From positions 65,916,536 through 65,980,535 of the forward strand of contig CM055094.1 of the NCBI GenBank assembly GCA_029204225.1: a DNA stretch of 64,000 bases, given 5' to 3'. The notes below the pieces were generated by a model. That model ran no database searches. It was not told the DNA's origin and was given only the letters and a program-made list of their open reading frames with translations. The position numbers were made by a program, and so were the translations under genes. The stretch comes from Diphasiastrum complanatum. Taxonomy: Eukaryota; Streptophyta; Lycopodiopsida; Lycopodiales; Lycopodiaceae. Positions 47,592-60,069 of the stretch are shown piece by piece (the first letter of the stretch is position 1; the number at the start of each line of letters is the position of its first letter).

Positions 47592-48237
47592 CAAAATCTA
47601 CCTTTTCAATCTTTATTTAAGAAAACTCATATTGAAATCATGATTAGATGCATATGGGTATCTATACTTTTTCATTTCAAATAATGAAATGTATTTTCTA
47701 AATTAACAATAAATATTAAATAGTTTATAATAAAAAACACAAAATCTTAACAAATATGTCTATGTAAAAAGAAATCTAGTAGAGAAAAAATCATTCGATA
47801 AAGAATTTGATTTCAATTTTTCTGTTTTGAAAATTCTTATATGATTGAGTATTTTTTAATCATTCGACAATTGCAAACCATGTATAGTCATATATTTGAT
47901 ATAACAAACAACTCACCAGAAACAACATTACTAACATAACCAATTACCTGCATAGTATCTAGCAGCAAGGCAGGAAGGCTGAGGGCAACTTGAAGTTGAA
48001 GCCGACAGGAAGTTGAAGGCGACCGCTCACAAAACAACCACATTATCTCACCACATCTACTCGCCAAACAACTACATGTACACAACCTTCTCCGTGTACA
48101 AAATTTGACAGATTTTCTCTCCAAATCTAACTCTAACTCTAACTCTAACTCTACCCTACATCCCAAATGCTAAGTCTAACTCCAAATCTAACTCCAACTC
48201 TACCCTACATCCCAAATGCTAAAGTGCAGTACTCAAC
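47592..48237. other. AT-rich spacer with short tandem repeats
   Basis: No gene. At 48118-48225 CTAACT hexamers recur four times and CTCTACCCTACATCCCAAATG occurs twice, about 58 bp apart. Confidence 0.55.
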
Positions 48238-48816
48238 TTCGCGAAGTACCCTTATCATTCACTCATAGGATCATTAACGTATGTCATGCTCTGTACGAGA
48301 CATGATTTAGCATACACAATTAGCAAGTTAAGTCAATACAAGTCTAATCCTAGGATTTCTCATTGGAAAGTATTAAAGAGAGTGATGAAATACATTCAAA
48401 GAAGTTTAGATCAGGTTTTATGCTACGATGGAAACGCTATCAATCCACTCATCCTTCAAGGCTACTCCGACTCAGATTGGGGAGGAAATGCCTTAACCAG
48501 AAAATCCACTTCTGGGCTTTGTTTCTTTCTGGTAGGGGGTCCTATCTTGTGGAACTCAAGAAAGCAAAAATCAATTGCGCTTTCTTCAACGGAGGCAAAG
48601 TACATTGCAGCATATCAAGCTTCAAAAGAAGCTATATGGATTAGACTGTTACTTCATGATTTACATCACACTCCGTTCAATACTACCACTATTTTCTGTG
48701 GCAATTTGAGCTGTATTTCACTGTCTCCGAATCCCAGATTTCATGGCAAATCTAAGCACATAGAAATCCAATATCATTTTATTTATTCTCATAATGCCCA
48801 ATTTTTTCAAAATTGA
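48238..48816 (+). pseudogene. Ty1/copia RT end and RNase H
   Basis: An almost uninterrupted frame: KYPYHSLIGSLTYVMLCTR (RT connection), GYSDSDWGG (first RNase H Asp), RKSTSGLCFFLVGGPILW, SSTEAKYIAAYQASKEAIW (Glu and helix) and FHGKSKHIEIQYHFI. It matches the order of the minus-strand fragment at 1.97-2.70 kb, apparently the same family. There is no LTR directly after it. Confidence 0.9.
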
Positions 48817-51800
48817 AAATTTTACCTCCATTTTAGTGCCCTCACCATTCTTTTGAGTTCTAAGAGACTCACATAACTTTCCACTTTACAAACAAAGCAA
48901 GATCAAAGTAATCATGAATATTGTGTGTTCTTCTTCAAGCAAGACATCAATTATAGTTATAAAGGTTGATTATGCAAATCACAGTGTAAAAATAACATTA
49001 ATATACTGGGCTAGCATACTGTTAAGAAATACAACCATAGCATCATCTTTTGGAATATTAGAACTAGCTTATACAACTTGACTCATAAATGATTTCATGT
49101 GGTTAATGTGATCAACCAAACTCATAAAATACTACTTAGGTAATATTTTACAGGTTTTGGCTCTAGCTTTAATATTGTCTATCAAAGATTTCCAAAAAAT
49201 ATAGAAACTAGTTTCTATAAGTTGACTCATAATAGACTTCAAGTGGTTAGTGTGATTAACCAAATTCATGCAGTACTACTCAAGATTTTACCAGTTCTTG
49301 CTCTATTTCAATATTGTTTCTTAAGGATTTCCAAAAGGCTCCTTTGATTCATTGGCCATCTTTGACGGTGGTTATCCACTCCCTCAAACAATAAATTATT
49401 ACTTTAGGAATTGCCACAAATGTTTAGACAACCAATTGAATGTATGAAAAACATGAAAAAATAGTTTCCCGACATCATTTTCCAAAAATACTTATTGTTG
49501 GAATTTCATAACATGTAGCGAAGCTACTAATAATTTATTCACATTAAATTGTCTCCTAAAATAGCATGCACACCACCATCCATCCAACTTGCAAAATAAG
49601 CTTAAAAAATAAGGTGAGTACCATAAAACAAAAGCTCGACTAATTTTGGATTATCGAAGACTGATATGAAGCATTAGATTTTCAGAAAGAGCAGATATAA
49701 AGAGCAAGAAATAAAAAACAAGGCCTCTGTTTTGAAAAACTGGATGTTTTAGCAACATTAAGCTAATCCTGAAGGAATGAACTATGCTCCACCTTGCATT
49801 GCTTCCATTGGTTGAGAAGGCTGCCCTCATGGGTCATATTGTAAATGCTGATCCTTCAACCTCACAAGTCCTAGAAAGAGAAACCATTGGATGCTAGGAT
49901 GCATTGGGGTTAGCCATATTTGAAAATGATACCAAGTTAAAAATTAGAGCAATGCAATATGCTTTCACCATATGAGAGAGAAGAGAGAGAGAACATACAT
50001 TGCTTCGACTACATAACACACAAAATACAATATGAGACAGTATTAAGGACCTCATATAGTGTGCATACCCCCATTGGTCACTGTACCAGTTACACTTAGA
50101 AAGACCCTCATCAATTACATCATAGGCACCCATTTTAGGCCCCTTAAATTAATTATGAGATGCAAGTACATTCAATGACTAACTCATAGTATTGTAAGTA
50201 ATTTAGCACTTTGTAATGGTAAACTGTAAAACCCAAATGATTGTTGATGTTGCATTATTTCAAGATGTAATCCGACATGGATGTGCATCATATTTCCAGC
50301 AAACCCTTCATCAAATTCATTTTACCGGTCAGATGTAAAGTTTCCTAGTATCTACATGAAATTTATTTCAGTTCATAGATTTTGAGGGAACTTTTTATTT
50401 GACTCTTGAAAACATAGTTACTCCCATAGAACATAAGTTGCCGGTCTAAGGAGCGCTTGAATTTTCTCCTCGAGTACTTGGAATAACTAAAAGAGAAAGG
50501 GAGTATCTTTTGAATGATGCAAAAATTGTGATAAAGTTAGAGATTACATGCAGTATCACTAGTGCTAAGTGATGCATTAAAATATCCTGATTCAAGAATT
50601 TTGTAATTTGGTTCTCCAACAAGTGGCATGTTGGTGAAGGCCTCATCTCCTTGACGACAAGTGAAAAACGAGAAGAAAAGAAAGCTCTGATATGGCACTT
50701 CAAAAAACTTCGGAATTGCAGATTAGATTGACTTCTTTTGAATAACATTTCTAAATGTACATATGAACAAACCAGGTTTTAGATGATATCCTGCATTCAA
50801 GTTCACTCTTGCTGTTGTAAAGCATCTCCATTATGGGCAAAAAGATACTAAACCGTGGTATAGGTTTAGATACTTTTAGCACAAAGTTCAGTTAGGAACT
50901 GCCTGAAAATAGGACTCACTAGATTTTATAAGAAAGCAGAAACTTGACTTCTGTATCCATCATCTCAAAAACCTAAAACACTACTATTTTTTCCAGTTGC
51001 AAGTAGTCAATGCGTTATTTGATGCTTTTGAAGTGTTGGATGCTCGTGTAAGAGCTGAGTGCCGCATTTGATGTCCTCAAGTGACAAGAAAAAACATGTT
51101 AAAGTCAATATTCTGTCTTATTATAAATGGTGTTTTTCAGAAGGAGAAGCTAGGTAACGAATAATCTCAAAAGGCAATATCTGGCCATCACAAGGAAAGC
51201 TAGGCAACATATAATTCTAAAAAGCAATATCTGGCTATCACATAAGAATACTGATTCTAAAAGTTGACTTCAGGCCTCTTTACTTGCAGGATTCAAGGAC
51301 AATTTTTTCATCTGATAGTGAGCTTAGATCTCACTAAAAAAAAAACTTTACTGTGAAAAGCCATGACCAGAACATCATGGCACTTAAAGCTCTAATAAAT
51401 TCACGGTAATAGGGATATTTTTGGGAATTTAGGTTGCAAATTTTTCCGAGTTGCCCCGGGGTATATATCATGAGCATGGACACGCACCAATGTGCAGCTA
51501 GTTTACTGTAGAACAGGGCAATCTGGATAGTTTCTTGAGAAGAATGGTGTCCGAATAAAAACATGCGAGAACTGTTTTTTAGAACTGGAATATGTATGCT
51601 ATCCCAGGGGCTCAAAATATCAAATTGAAACATGATTGATCTGCCTGCTGTAAAGGATTGTCTTTTGAGTTCTTGTTACACTCTGCATTCTGCTTCCTAA
51701 AGAAAACCTATCTGCCAATGAGGGACATATTCAGAACATGGCAGCTTCTTACAGATGCAATTGGCATGCTGATGATAGGCTGACTCCTCTTAGATGTACA

Positions 51801-52681
51801 AGCAAGAACTAAGCTACCAAAACTGACAGCATTTTTCAAACAATCTGCACATTTGCTATTATACCTTCAAGATAGCACGAGGCTACTAGAAATTTACATG
51901 TTCAGGAACAAAAGCAATCAGGCTTGTAGGTCTCATTAAGAACACCTTTCAGCATGTAATTGACCACTTATTAAATGATAGACATAAGAAATGACAACCA
52001 GTAATATCTGAAAACTGCACGTGGTTGAAAAAGTAGTGCTCTCAGAGAAACAAACATATTTCCTTTTGCTATACGTACAATTGAGGAAGGTGGTGCAAAA
52101 ACCTTCTGGGAAGATGTCAGATTTTTTGCAAATCATCTAATCTTGGTTGGTTTAAGATAATTCAAGATAATGAGCTTTTAGCATAACATAGCCATCTAAA
52201 AAGTCAATTGGCAGTCAGAGATATGTGATTCTGATACCTGGAAGTATAAACTCAATCCTGGAAGACATTATAGGATGCTTTTGAAAAACAGAATTTGTTT
52301 ATAAAGTATAGCAGCAAGTCTGCAACTGATTAGCAGCCGTCCAAGATCTCTGTCAACTACTCTCATCATCATAAAGTCCTCAGAGCAGAATCCTGTGCAT
52401 CTCCCTGTATGAGATTAATTATCTTGATAACCTGGAAATAGCTGTCTTAGCTACATGGCAAAAAGTAGAAAATTAAAATCCGTAGAGAAAAGGTTGTCCA
52501 ATGTCACGACGGACAAGTTCATTCAACCAAACTCTCTATTATTGTAACAATCAAAATTTTGGAGATCCGTCTGCTACTCCATCAGGATTCAACAGAAACA
52601 AGTTAAATTGGTTGCCACAGCCATCAAAAACATTAGCAGAGCTCATTGCTCTGCCATACTAACATGGATAAGTTACAAACA
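48817..52681. other. Downstream flank of PFD3 gene, no gene recognised
   Basis: About 3.9 kb of AT-rich sequence. I looked for exon-like blocks with splice signals on both strands and found none that I could support. The part near 52.5-52.86 kb may be 3' UTR of the PFD3 gene. Confidence 0.5.
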
Positions 52682-52796
52682 TGGTTTCTATTAATGCTTC
52701 TTGGTTTCCAAGGGGAGGCTCGAACCTGGGACCAAAGAAACTTTGGATGCCAAGCTAACCAGTTGAGCCAACCCCGTTGGGTGGTTTCTATTAATG
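52682..52796 (-). mobile_element. tRNA-derived mini-SINE-like insertion with 15-bp TSD
   Basis: The insert (52697-52781) on the minus strand has an A-box-like TGGCTCAACTGGTTAG and a B-box GGTTCGAGCC, the internal Pol III promoter of tRNA genes. It is flanked by exact 15-bp direct repeats, TGGTTTCTATTAATG (52682-52696 and 52782-52796). It cannot fold as a complete tRNA as far as I can see. At about 85 bp it is shorter than typical plant SINEs. Confidence 0.75.
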
Positions 52797-52857
52797 GAAA
52801 GACTCATGGTTAAATGAATGTAGTGTGAGAAAAGACAGAAGTCTACATAGAGAAAAT

Positions 52858-55800
52858 TTAAGCAGGTTCTTTGACTTGCTGGCGCTGTTTTCGACGTTGA
52901 TGCACATCCCAGTTATATACACGTGCCACCGTGACCTGTACAAAGACAGTCCATATTTGATCTCCATCTAGCATGTACATTTTTAGAAATACGCTATCAA
53001 CAGCTATCGTGAATAAGACAAATATTGTATCTGACGGTTTCTAGCAAAGGCTTGAAGGCTAACGGCCTAAAATCAACGAGCTATGCTGCATGCAAATGTA
53101 TGAAATGGAAGGTTCAGGTCAAAAGATGAAGTAATACCAGGCTACAAAATTAGCCATAAACAAGTTTAGCTTATTGTATTAAATCCTGTTTAAGCCTAAT
53201 GAATCAAGCTGAAACAGATTTTCTGGACTCATTTTAGAGGAGCAAAAAAGGGAATGAAACAGAGGCAAACACCACATTATCATATTGTGGTGAACGTTTG
53301 CCAAATTTGCAATATGTGATTGGAACCTCAAAATCTTAATAAGTCCACCCACTCGAGACTTGTGATTAACACATATAAGATGCCAATGCAGACTTTCCTA
53401 GTAGGGAAGCTCATTTCTCATCAGGAAAAACATGCCAGCATGCTTCCTGCTGCCTGTGTTTTTAAAAACAATGTTTCCTAAGTGGGGGAAATTCATTTGC
53501 CCATTAAGGAAATGCCATTCCCCAAAACTTTTCCAACCCTTGTTCCATGTTCCATATTTCTCCATCGCAATACATAGGCCCACAGCATTTATCAAAGCTT
53601 TTGCAACCGATCTCTTATAAGCACTCATAAATTTTGCAGATAAACTTTGCTTGTAATGGCCAATTAAGATCCATATCAGAACCTAAAGCTACTAGAAGTT
53701 TCCTTCAAATAGAACATATTCCTCATTGCTAGCTGAGCCAAGCGCAATGTTACGCTAAGCATCCAATCATCAACAATCGCTCATAAGTTAGAATAAAGCC
53801 CAAAACTATTCTCAGTTTACAGAACACTAGCACTGACTTTACAGCCAGATGCACAAGCTGGACATAGTCACTGGACATCTTAGAGAGATGATCTTAATCT
53901 TAGAAACCCGTTCCGACCCTTTTGGGCCAGAACGTACTGTACGTTCTGGGAACGTACTGGGTCAGAACGTTTTTTTTTTTGTAAATTCAATTAAACAGGT
54001 AATGAAGCCCGAAACAGGTATTAAAACAGAGTGCATGTTTGTGATCGTCCAAGAATGATAAATCTGATGAATTGACCAAGAAAGCCTGAAAGGAAGAGTC
54101 AGAAACAGAAGAGAACACACTCAATCCTTCCTACATACTGATTTGTATGAATCCTATCTCATGGTGGTGCAACTGGTCGCTCCTCCACAGACAATTCATG
54201 CTCTTGCAGACACGGATAGTGATCTGGTGTGGGCGCGATGCAAGCCATTTAATGGAACTGGAGGACCTGTGCCAAATCTTAAAACCTCTCCCTCCTACAA
54301 GCCCATTCCTTGTCTATCTTCACAATGCAGACCGCTTGGCCGCGATGCCCACAGCAGTAGGACCAGATGCCGATTTCAATATGACTACAGCGATGGATCT
54401 ACTTTGGCAGGAGACTTTTCATCTGACACTCTCCCAATGGAGGGAACAGATGGAAAGCCTCAGAAGTTCACCATTTTCTCCTTTGGATGTGTGCATCAAG
54501 CTTCTGTTGAAATCGGAAGAATGGGAGGCTCGGTTTTTGCTGTAATCATGTGTTAAAAAAAAATACGTATTTTTTAATTGGTCAAGTTCCAGAACGCATT
54601 CCATTCTGGAACGGGCAACATGATCTTAATAGACAAAACTCAACTTGATGCTTATCATCAGGTTCAGAAAAAATTGCCCAAACTGGGGCAATCTACACAA
54701 TATTTTACATTGCATTGAGTCTAGTCAAATTTAGTTTTTGAAAGATATGAGATAGAAGATCCAAACAAACAACTGTGTTGTACCTCGGTGATGGTAACCT
54801 GGTCACGAAGGAATTGCATGTCTTCGGTTATTGCTTGTAGACTAGCATTGGCATTATCAAGGTTCTTTTCCAAAAGTGTCAGTGCCTGTAACATCAAGCA
54901 GACATTTGGTTAGAAATGATCGGTCAATACTTATTTCTCAAAACAGAAAGATCAGACACGTGTTGCCATCATCACTGACACAGTATTGCAACTACCCTGA
55001 CTAGTTAAATAGACTGCAGAAAAGCCGACTGCCAGAGTCTGGTCCACAATGTGTCAAAGGATATAATTTTGGCAAACCAGATATCAAGCCCTTAAAAAAA
55101 AATTTACCTCTTCATAATCAGATGATCAAGTTAAGCTAGGGCACAAAACATTCTTTCAATTTTCTGGCAAAAATATTTCTCTTAACTGTATACCATTGTA
55201 ACTCAGGTGGTTGAGTTACAGAAATTATTGAAGACTCCTTGGGCCCCCATGCTAGTATTTGAGATTAACCCACGTGGTTTGGAAACCCTGGCCCTGAATT
55301 CATTACTAGAGATCCACTATTGGCAGTGTTGATTATTCAGCCATTATTGGACCCCTGAGGCCTTACTGGTAGGCCAGCCCTGGCCCTAACTTCAAAAGTT
55401 CTAAAATGGCCATATATGGCTTTGTTGGAAATTGGCTGATAATTCAGAGACTTGTTCTTACATCAGAGAGTAGCTTGAGATTGTAGCTTCAGTTCATATT
55501 AGGGATAGCTAAGGCGATTGTCATTATGTTACTGTTCTACATCAGATAGACATCTATATTTGTAGCACGTGTTCTGTTTGACGTTCTGCTAATAACATGT
55601 TATCACAACACTTTACGTGCCAAGAGAGCTTAGGTACCACTAAAGTCATGAGTAACCAACAAACCCACTATATTTGAATCAGTCCATGTGGGGGACTGGA
55701 ACTGATTGGTTTCAGATTCTTGAATTTAAAGATAAGCTTAAACTTCTTCTTTTGGCTCCATTCTTTTCTATATTATACAAAATGTTGAAGTTGACTGTCT

Positions 55801-58536
55801 TGCTGGATTCCTCTCACCAAAAGTTGAAGGCAAGATAATGCAGCCAGTTTTGGAGTGGAGGGCAAGATCTTCGGGCCAGAGTTTCAAAGTAGCAAGGTTA
55901 GGATGCCAGAAAAATATAATTCCAAGTTTTTGAACAGGTTATCTTTTTGTACTGTGTGCGGTTTTTTCAGAGATCTTTATATCAATGGGTTTCCTAGAGT
56001 GGGGAGCTGCCAGTGTACTTTACAGCCATCAGAAATTGAGTTACTGAGTTTCAACATTTTTCCACTTTCCAAGGCTTCAAATCTTTTGTACCCATGGTCC
56101 ATTTTGTGCGATTATTTCATCGCCTTAGTGCTGCACATTCCTCTTAGTGATAACAAATTCAAAAACTAGACGTTAGAATGATCTAATTGTCATACAGCAG
56201 GTTATTGTACATTGCTTTTAAAGCTTGTCAAGTGGATATCTGCAAGTCAAGGTACTACAATTCAAATTATTAGCTCATCATATTCTTATTTTATAGTTGC
56301 CAAATCAGATTTACTATTGAGTCCATAATACATATGAGTTGTGGGCCATAACAAAAGCTAGGTGTGCAACAATTACATATGAGAAATAGGCATAGACAGT
56401 TCAGACACAAGAACAGGCAGTTGAGGGATATGTACAACACCTTGGGATCATCCAACTGACTTGGTCTTTATTTGAAATCTGCACTTCGTGGAATTGTTAC
56501 TTTTTTACCAAGATCTAAACTCATTCAAACCTTTAGATTCTTGGTCCATCAAGCTGGGATGGAATCTCTCTCTATGGAGCAGAATTATTATGCAATAGTG
56601 TAGCCACATTTTTTGTGCTGATGCATATATTCTGCCCTCATGGTCCATATGTCTAGTGCTGTGATCTGCAGTCAATATGTACTCAGTCATTGTTCCCATT
56701 TTATATGCATATCAGGGTGATAACTTTATGTTGCAGTATTGACCTTGTCCAATTTATGGCACTATCACATTCAATTTGCAGCTCTGCATTGTTTATAAAT
56801 ATAGAGACACTGTCCTTTTAAGGGAAATGTGACAGGCATATTATTCAGAGCTGCCCCAATGTTATTATTTGACATTAGACCAAATGGTTTGGTCACTTGG
56901 GCCCTTTGTATCATATTACAAGTAATGGTATTTGAACCATTTTGGGGCCCTACTGGTAGGCATAGCCCTAGTCCTATATCGTGGTCCCTCAGAGAGTATA
57001 AATAGGCCATAATGTCTCATTGTTAGCTGGTAGAGACTAGTTCCTAAATCAGAGGATAAATTGAACCAGCTTAGAATAGGTTTAGCTTATTTGTGGTTTA
57101 TCTAGATCAGAATATGCATGGAGAGTGTCATCTTGTTATTTTTTCCGTGTGTAATCCAGAAACTCTAATGAAGACCCAATACCCCTTCGCCAATTACAAA
57201 CTTGTCACATACAACTAGTGACCCTTTTTTTATATACCAGTTCACAAATGTCACAACGCCGACGACTTGGCCATCTTACAATTAATACCTAAAGTTTCAC
57301 AACTTACAATGGGTAAGAGATTCAAAAGCATGTGATAGTCTCCCCCTCTTGTGCATCTCAGGATCTTTGAATTTTCATGTATGTATGCGTGGAATTGTTT
57401 GGTATGTCAATCACCGTTACATCATGCATCTTATATCATGATCTATGACACCTCCACAAAGTTTCATTTTGTTATTTTTTAGGTTTCTTTATTTGCCAAG
57501 AAAATCTTCACCTAGTTCAGCATGACTAGAGTGTCCCTCTTTGCATGATTCATCTTTCTTGTTGTCATGATAAGCTTTCTTCTAGCATTTATCAACCAAA
57601 TAACCAAGCTCACCACAATAAGTACACTTAAACCTTTCATGTTACTATTGAATGTTGACTCTCCTTCTAGATCTTTATGCTTACTTCATGCATAGAGAGT
57701 TGTTGATTGATGTTTGGGTCCATCACTTTGACTATTTCCCCACAATTCCTCATTAAGAAATATGGTTGCAAATGAACTGCTCCTCTAAAATTTTCCGCTT
57801 TTAACTTTAATCTTATGCCCAACTTGGTAATGAATGTTATAGGAAGCTATAGAAAGATGCCACTTTTCATTATATTTCATGATGTAACAAGTCATTTCTT
57901 CTAACAATGTCTCTCATCCATCTCTTAGTGATTATAAGCATTCGAGCATATTCAGAGAACATGAATGACTCAACTACATCAATGCTGCCAAAACATTAAA
58001 AATCATCACGCCCCTTCTTAGCGCATGTACCATTGCAGCACCTCATCCTTCAACAAAACAAACACCAATTTCAAACCATCCATCTATACCAAAAATATCC
58101 TATAAATGCAATCATGGAGTTTAACTTGCCATCTATCATTTGCTTACGTGATTATGCTATTTGCTTTCATAGTGACGAGAACATTTAAGACTTTTGAGTG
58201 ATGCAATTCAAACCCAAATGCAATGCACTTATTTTGGCTCAAAGGTCACGAGAACCTTATTGAGTTTTGAATGTTGTAAATTGAACCCACAATCATCACT
58301 AACAACAATATCATTAGAGGTTGCATAGGTACATCATTTTGTAACTAACATTTCTCATCAAATTGAGAAATAAAAAATAGAAGCAATATCAGCAAAAGTT
58401 CTATTCTAAATCATACCTCCTCACAAGAATATTCAAGCATCACGTTGGCTCCAAGCCACAAACAAACAGAGCTCACATCTTCTATGCTTGCTTGTGCATG
58501 AATTCCTTCTGCCACTTCAAAGTCCACTTTCATTGC
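52858..58536 (-). CDS. PFD3: Prefoldin subunit 3 (VBP1-like), last three coding exons
   Basis: Prefoldin is a hexameric cytosolic chaperone that hands unfolded tubulin and actin to the CCT chaperonin; subunit 3 is an alpha-type subunit with two helices of a coiled coil joined by beta hairpins. Exon n-2 (58536-58417, 40 codons) encodes [20 protein letters not shown] and [13 protein letters not shown]. Exon n-1 (54885-54784, 34 codons) encodes [20 protein letters not shown] and LRDQVTITE. The last exon (52935-52858) encodes [20 protein letters not shown] then VKEPA-stop. All junctions are phase 0 with AG acceptors and GT donors. The blocks match plant prefoldin 3 ([14 protein letters not shown]; [23 protein letters not shown]). 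These 99 residues are the C-terminal half; 5' exons were not found before 64000. Introns are large (1.85, 3.5 and over 5.4 kb) and carry transposons. Confidence 0.9.
53888..54630. mobile_element. Pack-MULE-like insertion in a PFD3 intron
   Basis: An 11-bp direct repeat ATGATCTTAAT at 53888-53898 and 54620-54630 (at least 9 bp can be target duplication, the MULE size) brackets 721 bp. Both ends carry CCCGTTCC in inverted orientation (53907-53914; reverse complement at 54608-54615), followed inward by CCAGAACG/CGTTCTGG words. The left end also has an almost perfect palindrome, CCAGAACGTACTGTACGTTC plus TGG. Inside lies a fragment of a host aspartic-protease gene. Internal transposase is absent. 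Confidence 0.6.
54143..54556 (+). pseudogene. Nepenthesin-like aspartic protease fragment (captured)
   Basis: The frame includes [20 protein letters not shown], parallel to the first active-site block of plant A1 proteases (GTPPQ...DTGSDLVW), but with DTDS in place of DTGS. It continues with CLSSQCRPL, then [18 protein letters not shown] and FSFGCVHQ, the Cys and flap blocks of nepenthesin-type enzymes. Only about 130 of roughly 430 residues are present, with no second active site. It lies on the strand opposite PFD3, inside the insertion at 53888-54630. Confidence 0.8.
55190..55570. repeat. Dispersed repeat copy 1 in PFD3 intron
   Basis: Shares with 56770-57150 the series CCYTACTGGTAGGC, GCCCTRGYCCTA, TGGCCATA-ATG and an AATCAGAGGATA/ATCAGAGAGTA block in the same order. 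Family not identified. A tRNA-like GTAACTCAGGTGGTTGAG lies at its start (55198). Confidence 0.45.
56770..57150. repeat. Dispersed repeat copy 2 in PFD3 intron
   Basis: Same series of blocks as 55190-55570, more diverged. No coding content. Confidence 0.45.
57480..58200 (-). pseudogene. Degraded Copia-type gag remnant
   Basis: Near 57640-57600 the minus strand encodes a zinc-knuckle-like C-x2-C-GELG-Y-x4-C ([14 protein letters not shown], His replaced by Tyr), followed by a Lys-rich stretch, as in Copia gag ends. The remainder toward 58200 is too decayed to read. It sits in the PFD3 intron. Confidence 0.4.
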
Positions 58537-58979
58537 CTGCAAAATAAATCGCAATCAAAAAATGATTTGGAACACTTTAAAATAGAGAACAGTTTAAGGC
58601 ATTGACTGCATGCATCATACTGTGAAAGGACAAAAACAAAATGTACATCTTTGCAGTTTGACCATTGTTTTGCTTATTATTGAAAATATAAGGGCTCGAA
58701 AGTATTATATTTATAGGCATCAATTGATGATTCATATTGAAGTGACCAAAAGTAGTTGCCATAACATAGAACTGAAACAACAGTCATTACATTGGCAAAG
58801 GGTAAGATATTTGAAAGATAACTTTGTGACTAAGGTATTGAGAAGATATTATTAGACATAAGTCTTCAAGGAAAAAAGGCTATATTAAAAGAAATGTAAA
58901 AAAGGAGGATAAAGAGCTTGAAACTGTGATAAATGAGCTATTTGTTTTGCATAGGGTAGAACATTCATAGCAAGAGAGA

Positions 58980-59154
58980 AGAGGCTGGGCGCCCTCCTCT
59001 AAGAGAGAGAGAGAGAGAACAACTTGGGTCCCTCACAAATTAAGACAAACTCAACATGGCCTAAATAACTAAATACCCATGGTTACACAAATCTCGACCT
59101 TTTGGGTCAAAGTAACCTATGGATTAACTTTAGCATAGTCATTTATTTCTAACA
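58980..59154 (-). repeat. 3' LTR remnant of the host Copia
   Basis: On the minus strand a polypurine tract (AAGGAGGG, about 59162-59155) precedes TGTTAGAAATAAATGAC, closely similar to the LTR start of the nested element. Further blocks (TTTGGGTCAAAGTAACCTAT, CATGGTTACACAA) match that LTR. The outer end is unclear. Confidence 0.6.
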
Positions 59155-60069
59155 CCCTCCTTAAATGACAATGCAAAAAAAGAAAACTAAAATCTTCAGT
59201 ATGTAACTAAGCCACCACGTGGTATTAAATTTAAAGCTAATCCCCTTTTGCTGAGCGTAGCCTTTGGCAACAAGCCTTGCCTTGTACCTTTCAATGGTAC
59301 CATCTGCCTTGTACTTGATTTTGTATACCCATTTAGAACCTATTGCCTTCTTCCCATGAGGAAAATTAACAAGAAACCAAATCTGTTCTTCATGAGTGAA
59401 TCATACTCATCTTGCATTGCATCCTCCCAACATTTTACTCCCTTGGCCTGCTCATAAAAATCAGGTTCTTCCGCAACGTCTCCATGAGTTGTAAGAGCAA
59501 AATCTGAAAAATCAGCATAGTCTCCTGATTTTGTAAAGGCACGTGTCTTTTCATGATAAAATGAACTTACTTTGCTGTCCCGCAAAGTCAACAACAGCCA
59601 TCGTGGGACTGTTTCAGGCTGTCCAACAGCCATGTCTCTTCTTGCAATTTGCTGTCCAAGATCTTCCAACACTGCACTTGGCTGTCCAAGATCTTCCAAA
59701 ACTGGTCCTTGCTGTCCAACTGTTCCCGCAGGTTGATTTTGAGCAACAATGGGCGGTTCTTAATGAACAATAGGCTCTAAACTTGATGAGGTGTTGGGCA
59801 ATTTGAAACTGGTTGATTTCTGCCCCGATGGTACCGAATCTGGAAAAACTTCAACATTCACACTATGTGGGCTGTCCCCCTTCAAGATATGAGTTGGGGC
59901 CATATCTAATGAATTCTTTTCATCAAAATGCACATCATGACTAACAATAATCTTGTTAGTGCTTAAATTGAACAGCCTATAGCCTTTGCTTTCACTACTA
60001 TAGCCAACCAAAATGCATTTAACTCTTTTATCCTCAAGCTTTGTACGAAATCCGAAACAAAAGCTAAGC
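59155..60069 (-). pseudogene. Host Copia, downstream half (integrase end, RT start)
   Basis: Minus-strand reading: RTKLEDKRVKCILVGYSSES (integrase C-terminal block), a hinge with repeats of GQQGPVLEDLGQ type, [17 protein letters not shown] (RT entry) and [16 protein letters not shown]-like blocks at about 59300-59240 with a stop. The RT core and RNase H are deleted; sequence goes quickly to the polypurine tract. Its upstream half continues at 63086, on the other side of the nested element. Confidence 0.85.

Noticed and set aside
48118-48165. CTAACT repeats as interstitial telomere
   Set aside because: The plant telomere unit is CCCTAAA; the hexamer here differs and the tract is short.
49894-51633. 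Several minus-strand short open frames downstream of PFD3
   Set aside because: No domains, no supported splice structure, typical chance length.
52697-52781. A functional tRNA gene
   Set aside because: A- and B-box words are present, but no full cloverleaf could be drawn, and the exact flanking target duplications point to retroposition.
55198-55270. A second tRNA-derived SINE
   Set aside because: Only the A-box-like part is convincing; the B-box is degenerate and no target duplication was found.
59543-59773. Plus-strand frame opposite the Copia hinge
   Set aside because: Antisense shadow of the GQQ-type repeats of the minus-strand Copia.
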